This document shows, piece after piece, positions 55,980-64,000 of a stretch of DNA of 64,000 nucleotides (the first letter of the stretch is position 1; each line of letters starts with the position of its first letter). The notes below the pieces were generated by a model. It made no database searches. It was given only the letters and a program-made list of their open reading frames with translations, and was not told where the DNA came from. The position numbers were made by a program, and so were the translations under genes. Source of the DNA: Sesamum alatum (Eukaryota > Streptophyta > Magnoliopsida > Lamiales > Pedaliaceae); NCBI GenBank assembly GCA_034509735.1, contig JACGWO010000005.1, positions 29,852,479-29,916,478 of the forward strand. Reading direction: 5' to 3'.

Positions 55980-58339
55980 ATTTTGGTTAAGTCTCGGTCT
56001 TTAGTCCTTAACCTCTCCCACTATTTCTACGAAAACACGGCACTCTCAAACGTTGTTTTCGGGAAATCCTTCCTAGTGGGCTCGGGATCCACAGCGATCT
56101 CCCCCATACCCCGCTTTTACGATTCGCATGGGAAAAGAACCCGTGGGAGGTATTCCATACCATTCTCGTTCCACGAGATTCCCAAGATAATTGCCTCACC
56201 CTTTCACGTGATCCCGAGGACTCCAAGCGAATCACGTTATTCGGGCGTTAGACCCGACCCAATCAACCGATTCATAAACTCACTGCTACCTCCACGACTC
56301 GTGAGACAGGTAACAGTAGTCTACTCATCGTTCATGACAAAGTGCAGCTTCTTTTAAGCACGATAGTCGTGCCACGACTCGTGAGACCACGCTATCGACC
56401 TAAAAGATCTTCCTCACTTTTGCCATGGAGGAAGGCTTGGACAGACTCCCAGAGTCCTAGTCCATTTATTAAGGGTCTATATTTAACTTGGTTTAACCAA
56501 GTGAGAGTTTTGATAGAACGAGACCTCATCACATATTAAGTATTGCATTGCGTGCGTTATGGCAGAAATATTCTAAGCGTGAATGTAACCATACATAAAG
56601 CATATAGAATAATCATAAGCAATTAATACGCATCGCATGCAAAATAAAGCCTAGCACGCCCCTGTAGGATGATCACAAGCCCAAACCTATGCGACCCACT
56701 GAGCCCGCAGTGGATCTATGGTCAATCTAAGGGTAGGTCCTATGCTATTACAAGTTTTAATAACCCATTACATGCAATGGGCCTTGTAAGTCCTCTTTAT
56801 CTTCTTGGGCTCTCCATCTTGGGCCTACACCGGGCTCCTTCTCCATGGATCCTCCGTGGGCCATCTGATGGCTACCTCCATGGGCCTCGAACACCTTGGG
56901 CTTGTCTTCTCTTGCAGCTTTTTATTTACAAAAAGAAATAAAACCTCACCACTAATTCTACTCTCATTACATCATAAAATAAGAAACCCCAATTAAACAT
57001 TTGGGGGGAGTACATTGGGAGGGAGAGAGAAAGCCTTATTATTCAAAGGCACTAGAAGAGAGACAGAGAGGAAAATAAAGAGGCACACAGGCCACAACCC
57101 AACAAATAACTGTAAATAAACCATACATGCGGTCTAGGGGCTTTGTGATCATCCTTTATCAAATCAATTAACACAAATAGCACAAATACATATCCCACGT
57201 AAAAATATGCTATACCAACATCCATGATAATCCATACCATAAAATAAATGTAGAAATTACATGTAAAATATTCACACCAAATATTGGATAATAGCGCAAC
57301 CTATGCACAACGATTTTTGTTGGAAAAACCTTTTCCATAATTAACAAGGCAATATTAATTCTATGAAATATAAAATCTCAACCAAAATTAAAATGCCCCA
57401 AGTTAATTAATTCAGAAAAATTCCCAGAATTATACAGAAAAATCAAATTTTTCTGAAACACAAAAATCAACAATTCAAGAATATGCCCATTTATTCAAGA
57501 ATTCCAAAATCCAACATTCGTGCAATATTAATACATGTTAAGATCTACTCATGCTCAAACCATAAAATAACCATGATGTCCAACATCATAAAACGCAGAA
57601 ATTATTGCGAAATTTCACATATGAATTTTGATCATTGGTGCAACCATTGCAAAAATTAAATCTTGTTAGGAAACCCTTTCCTCATCAACCAAGCAATATT
57701 TATTTTAGAAAATTCCAAATCTCAAAAATAAATATTCTAAGTCAACGGGTTCAGAATAATGCAGAAAATATCATAAAAATAATACAGTAAAAACAGTTTT
57801 GAAAAACGAGCCAAAAACGGGAGAGAAACGGAAAACGGCACAGCCGGCCGGCCAGGCGCGCGCGCGCGCGCAGGCTCCTCTGCCAGCGCGCACAGCGCGC
57901 GCGCCCAGCGCGCCCCCGCGCCTAGCGCTTGCGCGCGCGCGCACGCGCGCAGGCGCCCATGCCTGCGCGCGCGGCCGCGCGCGCGGCCGGCACAGCGCGC
58001 GCGCTGTCCGCGCACGCTGGGCGCGCTGGCCGGCGCGCGCAGGCCCCTGCCTGCACGCGCGCCCGGCCGCGCCCCTGTGCGCGCGGCCAGCGTGCTGCTG
58101 CTGCCGGTTCGCCGTTTTTCACTCCTTTTCGATTTTTCATGCAATTTTTCTGAACCACAAGATAAATTAAACCCTAGAACATGTATAAACACATTCAAGA
58201 AAACCAAGATCCAAAATCCCATGCAAAATTAAACGCCAATATATATCTACGATAAACATGCTATAAACGTAAATTAAAACACGTTTATCATGCTTAAACG
58301 CACATAGCACATAGAATTCTAGGCCTATACACCGAACCG
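55980..58339 (-). other. Copia-III leader with CpG-rich tract
   Basis: The part next to gag (55980-56760) matches the other leaders, including CCACGACTCGTGAG at 56292 and 56373. The part next to the PBS contains about 260 bases of almost pure C and G (57845-58107) packed with CGCG and GCGC runs. Long open frames there (both strands) are composition artefacts. Confidence 0.75.
57845..58107. repeat. CpG-rich low-complexity tract
   Basis: Alternating CG runs (for example GGCGCGCGCGCGCGCGCAGG) interleaved with CAGCGCGC and GGCCGGC words, in a surrounding sequence that is roughly two-thirds AT. It lies about 230-500 bases inside the PBS in the direction of gag, hence in the 5' untranslated part of the genomic RNA. 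Confidence 0.85.
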
Positions 58340-58352
58340 GGCTCTGATACCA
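58340..58352 (-). other. Copia-III primer-binding site (initiator tRNA-Met)
   Basis: Reads TGGTATCAGAGCC on minus, one base from the LTR end. It is intact, as needed for reverse transcription. Confidence 0.9.
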
Positions 58353-58353
58353 C

Positions 58354-60675
58354 TGAAAGAAATCGGTGGATCGGCCCGGGAGATGAGCGCGTATAGCGGA
58401 AGCGCGGAATAGTGCGTAATAAAAATTACAAAGCATAATTAAATGGAATTTAAAATATGCATAATATTCATAAACGAATCAAGGGGTGTGCCCTTGATTC
58501 TCCCGGGCGTTCGGTGTATCTCATGTTCAATAAAACACAACATAGAGGCCATAGAATTGAAATCGAAAAAAACGAAATTAAAGAACCTACCCGGTTGTAG
58601 TTTTGTCTTCGTTCGGCTACATGCATTGTTCCCCGTTTTGCACCAAGATCTCAAGAAGAGACCCTCTAAATCATCTCACTCGCTCCACCGAAAAGCAAAC
58701 AACCCTTGTGCTAGCAAGAAATAATTTGGGGAGAAGAGACATCGATAGACGCTATGAATTAACGCAATCAATGTCTCTTATGTTCTTAACTTGAATAAAT
58801 CAAGAAGAACAAAGTAGTATTCTTGGAGAGAAGAAAGAGGAGTGGACGAATTTGAGAGGGAATTTGAGAGATGAGAGTTGTAGAGAATAGTAGGTGTAAG
58901 TGTGTGTTTTTTTTAAGTATTTATAGAAGATGGAATTCCTATTCCTTCTCAAACTCTTCCAAAGAGACACACTTTGACTAGGATTTTGACCTAGTCAAAT
59001 CCTAGTCAAATTAGGCTTTGGTTAAGTCAAATTAATCATGGCCCTTCATCTCATCATTCTCTAGATCAAATCTTGTCCATCCATTTTGATGGGCTTTATG
59101 GAATGGGCCTATTTAATTCTAAATTAAATATTCCCATGGACTTTATATTAAAATCCTATTTAATATACTAAGCCCATTAATTAATGGAATGGACTTTATT
59201 TAATTCCAAATTAAATAGTCCATGGACTTTATATTAAATCCTATTTAATACCAAGCCCATTAATTAATTCCATGGAATGGGATTATTTAATTCTAAATTA
59301 AATAGTCCCATGGACTTTATATTAAATCCTATTTAATATACTAAGCCCATTAATTAATTAATGGAATGGACTTTATTTAATTCCAAATTAAATAGTCCAT
59401 GGACTTTATATTAAATCCTATTTAATACCAAGCCCATTAATTAATTAATTCACCCTTTTAATCTAATTAAAAGGAAAGCCCATGCTTTGTAAAATTCATA
59501 AATCTAATTTATGAACTCAAGCCCGATTATTCCAAATAATACATCGAGGCTTGTATCTCCAAGAAGTATAATTTAATTCCATTAAATTAAACCTTCTCCC
59601 GAAATTAATTCCAAATTAATTCCCTTTCATTTGGTGTAGCGGGTGTGACTCTTTAGGTTCACCTTTCAGCTAGACTTGGACCTACTTTTCATTATTTCAT
59701 AACTAAAGTAGTCCGTTACCATGGGTGGCCATCTAGCAACGGTCCATGGCACTAGAGACTAGGTGAATTTATGGTGTGAACATTTAGGCTCCGAGTTATA
59801 CGCAGGTGCGGTCCTACCGACGCTCGATACGTACGGGTACGGTCCTACTGTCGCCTGTCTCCCGGCCTTTAGTCTAGGGGTCGGTTCCCATCGTTGACTA
59901 GGCAACTATGCATAATGCTCGAGATAGGTTTAACTCGACGTAGGAAATCCTTTCCCACTACATCAAGTGCTATGGCCATAGACTTTGTGAGTCTAAACCA
60001 TCTCCGAGCGCATAGGAGATCTTGCTGTCATATCCTTTGACAGGGGACAGATCCTATCTTGGAATTCACCGTTCTTACATACTCCGACTGCACTGGACGA
60101 GGCTTATGATGACCATGTGATATAATCGGTCAAATTTCACCAGATCCAAGATACAGCCTTAGTATGTAGGGGACTGCCGTGATCCTCAAGTCCGAGGACT
60201 AATCCCGTACTATCGGAACCGGGAATACGAGTCATACCGACCAAGCCCGAGTAGCTTCTATATGACGATTCCCGCGAGTCACCTCAGTCGGCCGCTCCCC
60301 AGCAGGCCGACCCACTAACACTGCTTAGACGATCCTCGTCACCCGTCGATGAAACACGACAGCAGATGCTTAGTGCAAGTCTCAAATGGATTCTCGATGC
60401 CCTGTCTCGAGATTCCTTTGACTTGGAGTATTTCAGACTGATTCGGTGAAACTGATTTCATGAACCTACCTCCAAGCGTAGTTCCAATTTCCCGAAATGT
60501 TATTTCAGTCTGTGGGCGTTTGTTGTGACATCGTATCGATGCAAGCAGTAAGTACAACAAACTCATGCCTATGAATCCTTACTACATTCATTAACATAAT
60601 ATTACTTGTTCACAGATTGACGAATGGTTCTCAGAACAGCCAATACCATTGACTTTCTGGTCACCTATTCTAACA
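58354..60675 (-). repeat. Copia-III 5' LTR
   Basis: 2,322 bases, near-identical to 50483-52803. TATA box on minus at 58917-58925. Its outer end meets CATGC, the duplicated target. Confidence 0.95.
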
Positions 60676-60802
60676 CATGCAACCATATTTACACGCATTA
60701 ATCGTCTCAACTTGTAAACCTAAATCCCTCAAACTCCGATGTAAGACCCACCCTCCCCATGAGGTTCTCCTCATACATCCATCTTCTCAGTAGCCTTAAC
60801 AT
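60676..60802 (-). pseudogene. CACTA-1 TNP2 transposase, 5' part
   Basis: From ATG at 60802 the frame reads MLRLLRRWMYEENLMGRVGL..TSEFEGFRF, the start of a Transpos_assoc domain (usual form SWMY..Y..G..EF), and stops at 60707-60709. A second frame gives ETINACKYGCM up to 60676, which corresponds to KIDACKNGCM of CACTA-2. So a deletion joins the N-terminus to the middle of Transposase_21, and Copia-III then cuts the gene after GCM. A 5' leader intron (donor AG-GTAACA near 60960) lies upstream. Confidence 0.75.
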
Positions 60803-61732
60803 GATGATCACTATATATATACATATATATAATTATATTTCAACCTATAGATTAATTATTACTTTCCATTAATAAGACTTAACATTAAAAATATAAACAT
60901 AAGAAAACTATATTAGTTAAACTGCATTTTAATTAATAAAAAAGTGTTCAAGTTGTTACCTGGTCAACCAACTACAGAGATTAACGTACACAATAAACAA
61001 CGCAATTCTAGTTGAGCAACTCTAGATGCTTGAAAATAAAAGAGAGATTGAGAGCGTGTGTGGTTTATCACTTCTAGAAGAAATGATATGACATGAGATG
61101 CACATAACATGCAACACATATATATAAGATTATTTGGAGCGACCAATATAGTTGTTAGACCAAATAGCTCATTATTGGAACGACCTTTGTAACCCAGTAT
61201 TGCTTTTGTAGAAAGGTCGTACCAATAGATACGACTTTTGTAGCGGCCATGTAGTATTACAAATTCGGTGTTTTACACGAAATTGGAGCGAATACTTTCA
61301 TATTTGTGTGATCGTACATTGCAAACTAGGTCATCCCAAAAATAGTTGCAAATGTGCAACGACCTCCAATTTGTACAACTTTTGTAAAGGACATGTCGTA
61401 CTACAAATGTTTAACGACTTTTTATACGATTTTGGAATGGTTTTTCATAGTTTGGGTAGCAGTTACAATCCAAAGTGAGACATACCTAACGATGTTTCAA
61501 ATGTATAACAGCCTGCAATTTGTAATGCATTTACGAACACCATCCATTAAAAGGCATTTGGAATGACCGTTGTAACTCTTCTGCCATTCCGTAAAGGCTA
61601 ATTTCATTTTATCAGCTTCATGACGTCCGCAACGGATATCCATTCCAAATTCATTACAAGGATTGTTCCAATTTGTAACGGATCGTGGCCGTTCCAAAAT
61701 GACCATTAAAAATCTCACATTTTTTTGTAGTG
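60803..61732 (-). repeat. CACTA-1 5' subterminal region, promoter and TIR
   Basis: From the TIR at 61732 (minus) inward: GGAACGGCC, GGAACAATCC and GGAATGG motifs down to about 61180. A TATATATATGTG box near 61115-61126 and a CT-rich leader (61040-61070) follow, then the leader intron. This is the promoter end that CACTA-2 has lost. Confidence 0.65.
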
Positions 61733-61756
61733 TACTATCTATCGATATCTATACTA

Positions 61757-62088
61757 TCTATACTATTATATTAAGGGAGAGCACCTCTTTTGTGTCTCTC
61801 GCAAATTAGGTCTGCTAATTTATTGTTTAATTATTAATTTATTTAATATTTTAATATTTTTTTTATTATTTTTCTCTTTTATCAACTTCTTATTCTTCTC
61901 TCACTTCTCAACTTTTTATTTTCTTTCCTATCAACTTCCACATTCCTTTTTCTTCTCTCATTTTCTTTCATTAGTTTCTCATTTTTTTATATTTTTAATA
62001 TTTTAGAATCTAATTCATTTATTTTTTAAAAAATATATATAAAAATTTAAATTAATTGTGCACACACAAGCGTGCCACATTTACTAGT
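61757..62088 (+). mobile_element. Helitron-like element, copy B
   Basis: Opens TCTATACTATTATATTAAGG, ends GCAC-ACACAAGC-GTGC hairpin, CCACATTTA, CTAGT. AT-rich, non-coding, 332 bases. Same family as copies A and C. Confidence 0.65.
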
Positions 62089-62445
62089 TATTTTATTAAG
62101 TGAGAGTACCCTTTTGGTGTCCTACTTAATTTGGGTCTATCAATTATTTTTAAATTTTAAATTAATTAATTATCTTTGACTCCTTCATTTATCATGGTTT
62201 TCCATAACTACCTTTTGATAGTTTTTTTTTTCTCATGATTTTTTCATTTCTTCGACATTATTTGTTCTCTTTGTTTTTCAATATTTTTTTATAAATCAAA
62301 CTATTAATATTAGCTTATCATCTTAAAAATATTTTTCGGTACTTTTTTACTATAAAAATATTAATCATACAATTTATTTAAATATTTTATTTTAATTCAT
62401 TATTAAAACTAATGGACATACATAGGATGTGCCACACCAACATAA
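62089..62445 (+). mobile_element. Helitron-like element, copy C (degenerate)
   Basis: Begins directly after the CTAGT of copy B with TATTTTATTAAGTGAGAGTAC, which aligns with the copy B head, and carries the GGATGTGCCACA remnant of the tail near 62424-62435. Its exact right end is uncertain. Confidence 0.5.
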
Positions 62446-62579
62446 TAATTATTATGTAGTCCCCCTTTCCATCATTTCCAGAAGCCACCAGCACCATATC
62501 CGTATTTAATTTATATATTTCTATATATACAAATATATATTTCTTCCCGTTGAACCTTTTGTGCACACATCAAAGGTAA
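62446..62579. other. Short AT-rich spacer
   Basis: No feature beyond a TATATATA run near 62517-62541. Confidence 0.4.
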
Positions 62580-62864
62580 CACTACAAAAAAACCAGCAAT
62601 TTGGAACAATCAGTATCCGTCACCAAATGTAACAGGTTTTGTAACAACTTTGGAATGGATTTTTGCGAATGACGTCATTACAATATTCACTAATATTATA
62701 ACAGTATTGTGACGGACGCACCGTGACAAAAATCCGTCACAGTGAAAAAATTCCTTCCAATCGTTGTTTTAAAATGTTGTTCCAAAACCCATTGCAAAAA
62801 TAAAGTCGTATCAAGTTTGCCGTGGGTCTTGGGTCGACCGTATTCAATTATGACGGCTATAGAA
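62580..62864 (+). mobile_element. CACTA-3 left end (fragment)
   Basis: Starts CACTACAAAAAAACCAGCAA and continues with TTGGAACAATC, TTTGGAATGG, GTGACGG and CCGTCAC repeats, the subterminal pattern of this superfamily. It is cut off where a different repeat begins at 62865. No coding part is present. Confidence 0.65.
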
Positions 62865-63310
62865 AGGGAAAAATGCAATTTTGGTCCATTATGTTAGGGG
62901 CGGTGACATTCCTAGTCCAGGCGCTTTTTAAAATAGCAATTTAGTACAGTAATTTATGAAATATGGCAATTTCAGTCCAAATTGCCCTAATTTGGCCGGA
63001 AATCCTCACATGCCCCTCACGTGACAACCAAAAATTGGGGCTTTCTGCCCTTTCCGATGACCCGTGCCAGCGTGGAAAAAAAAATTGTGACAAACCTTAA
63101 GTGGCAAAGGCCACGTGTGTGACTAATCCACATCACCGTGCCATCTCAACGCCCAAGCCACATCAGCTTCTTTTGGAGGGAAAATAAACAAAACTGGGTC
63201 TCTATAAGTGGCCCCAATTTTCAGACAAATAACTCTAATTCTTTTGTGTAGAAAACAAACCCCCACCTTCTAATTCTGAATTGAAATTGCAATTGGTAGA
63301 GGAATTGAAG
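62865..63310 (+). other. Terminal region of an unclassified transposon or repeat
   Basis: Opens GGGAAAAATGCAATTTTGGTCC and continues with phrases such as GGCAATTTCAGTCCAAATT, like the termini of many plant MULE-type or other non-autonomous elements. It leads, without an obvious break, into the GRF zinc-finger pseudogene. The opposite end would lie beyond the window. Confidence 0.45.
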
Positions 63311-63773
63311 ATGTCGACTGTAACCGGTTCAATGGAATTTTATTGTGGGAGGATATCTGTGCTGCGGACTTCGTGGACAGAGATGAATCCCGGCCGAAGA
63401 TTCCATTCTTGCTGAGACTATAATGTAAGTTTTCTGTGACATTTTTCCTTTGTTTCCATCTCGCCAATGGAAGATTTGGGTTTGAGGTGTTAATATTTTG
63501 TATTTTATCTTGTTGTAGAGGGGTGGGTGTCGATTTTTTGAGTGGGAGGATCCTCCAATTTGTAGAAGGTCACGGGCAATAATTCCCGATTAGTTGAGGA
63601 AGAAGAATGAGCTGGAGGCTGAGATTCTAAAACTAAAATGCAGAAACAAGAGGTTGTTGAAGATGGTTTTTTCCATTATGGTTGTTTGCTTTTTCTGCAT
63701 TTGGTGGAGCTTTGGGTCAAGGAGCCATGAAGTTTGCTACAATGGCTTGAGGATGATGATGGTTCAAGGTTGA
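63311..63773 (+). pseudogene. GRF-type zinc finger / coiled-coil / membrane protein
   Basis: Two exons: 63311-63424 (MSTVTGSMEFYCGRISVLRT..WTEMNPGRRFHSC, ending DYN at a GTAAGT donor) and 63519-63773 (after TTGTTGTAG; RGGCRFFEWEDPPICRRSRA, then KKNELEAEILKLKCRNKR, then MVFSIMVVCFFCIWWSF). The first part is a zf-GRF domain, the second a short coiled coil and the third a membrane segment, an arrangement I recall as common in large plant families of unknown function. Stops TGA (63413-63415) and TAG (63591-63593) interrupt it, and the first zinc-ligand cysteine appears to be Phe. Confidence 0.75.
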
Positions 63774-64000
63774 AGAGTTTCATGTTTGTAATTGTACTAG
63801 AACAGTGCATATGTCATTGTTCTAGAACAGTTTCATCTGTTGTATTGGAGTAGGATCAGTTGTATAAGTGATTGTGTTCATTGTGTTGTTGGTGTTTCAA
63901 TACAAATGACCAATTTTCTAATTAATTGATGTGGTGTTGTTGGTGTTCATTGTGTTGTTGCCTGTGCAATATAACATCCAGAAAAATAGGCCTAAAACAG
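63774..64000. other. 3' region of the GRF pseudogene
   Basis: T/G-rich untranslated-type sequence with repeated TAGAACAGT (63799, 63823) and GTGTTGTTGGTGTT (63879, 63931). No further gene is seen. Confidence 0.4.

Larger units (their letters stand above)
50483..60675 (-). mobile_element. Copia-III, young non-coding Ty1/copia retrotransposon
   Basis: Complete structure on minus: 5' LTR (60675-58354), PBS (58352-58340), CpG-rich leader, degenerate gag and pol (about 55900-52820), PPT (52818-52804) and 3' LTR (52803-50483). Target duplication CATGC (60676-60680) against CAT-C (50479-50482, one base lost). Removing it rejoins the CACTA-1 transposase (..GGTTGCATG + TTGTACTG.., as in CACTA-2 at 31580). 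By eye the LTRs differ at about three sites in 2.32 kb, whereas the interior no longer encodes any complete protein. Confidence 0.9.
27169..61732 (-). mobile_element. CACTA-1, outer En/Spm-type transposon (interrupted)
   Basis: The ends CACTACAAAAAAATAAAAA (27169, plus) and CACTACAAAAAAATGTGAGA (61732, minus) are CACTA-type TIRs; the adjoining 3-base flanks are TAT and TAC. On minus it reads 5' TIR, motif-rich subterminal region, deleted TNP2 gene, spacer, CT-repeat leader, ORF1 and 3' subterminal region. It is broken by CACTA-2 (31043-49168) and Copia-III (50483-60675). Proof of continuity: on minus, CAAATTTATTTCATATT (ending 49171) followed across CACTA-2 by TTGTGAAC (starting 31042) aligns with the unbroken CAAATCTACTTCATATTCTGAAC of CACTA-2 (near 34707). 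Confidence 0.8.

Noticed and set aside
57737..58222. 161-codon Ala/Arg-rich protein and three overlapping frames
   Set aside because: Open on several frames and both strands because the tract is almost pure C and G; composition artefact.

Overview
This is a repeat-dense piece of a flowering-plant nuclear genome, almost certainly a eudicot. The evidence is AT-rich spacer DNA, plant Ty1/copia and Ty3/gypsy retrotransposons with plant primer-binding sites, CACTA (En/Spm) transposons with TNP2-type transposases, a MuDR-like element, Helitron-like ends, a tRNA-derived SINE and the broken 5' end of a plant cytochrome P450. I found no intact cellular gene, no ribosomal or functional tRNA gene and no CRISPR array. 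Nearly every coding stretch belongs to a transposable element and nearly all carry stops, frameshifts or deletions.

Layout, left: 1-2290 is AT-rich spacer with a small reverse Helitron-like element (48-326) and a SINE with a 17-bp target duplication (592-833). A P450 5' fragment (2291-2492) joins through a scrambled junction to Copia-1 (minus, to 5657; integrase segment inverted). A Tnt1-like copia remnant (C2, minus, 6266-8103) abuts Copia-I (plus, 8104-15085; 3' LTR kept, 5' LTR lost). Gypsy pieces follow: a 3' end (15086-15945), a solo LTR with TSD TTATC (17459-18128), G1 (plus, 18650-21148) and G2 (minus, 21149-22938). A MuDR-like element (23207-27162) carries a transposase gene on minus and a plant-mobile-domain gene on plus.

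Layout, right: 27169-61732 is one nested structure. The outer element, CACTA-1, is minus-oriented; its pieces are 27169-31042 and 49169-61732. CACTA-2 (plus, 31043-49168) is inserted in it. Copia-II (minus, 35896-45964, TSD GATAC) is inserted in CACTA-2, and a solo LTR of the same copia family (40994-42986, TSD CTTTT) sits in Copia-II. A second copia, Copia-III (minus, 50483-60675), split the transposase reading frame of CACTA-1. Its two 2.32-kb LTRs differ at only about three sites by eye although its interior is coding-dead, so it is young and was probably moved by proteins from another copy. Two head-to-tail Helitron-like copies (61757 to about 62445), a CACTA left end (62580-62864) and a transposon-like block carrying a GRF zinc-finger pseudogene (62865 to the window end) close the window.

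How the parts work together: copia units read LTR-PBS-gag-protease-integrase-RT-RNaseH-PPT-LTR. The CACTA units read TNP2 transposase, then a spacer with two clusters of GGAACGGT/ACCGTTCC motifs, then a CT-repeat leader and a second protein (Transposase_24 type), then a third motif cluster and the TIR. No wholly new system is demonstrated. The most unusual points are the two-module CACTA architecture, the young but non-coding Copia-III with its extreme CpG-rich leader, and the PMD gene paired with a MuDR-like transposase. All assignments come from reading sequence motifs; no database search was run.
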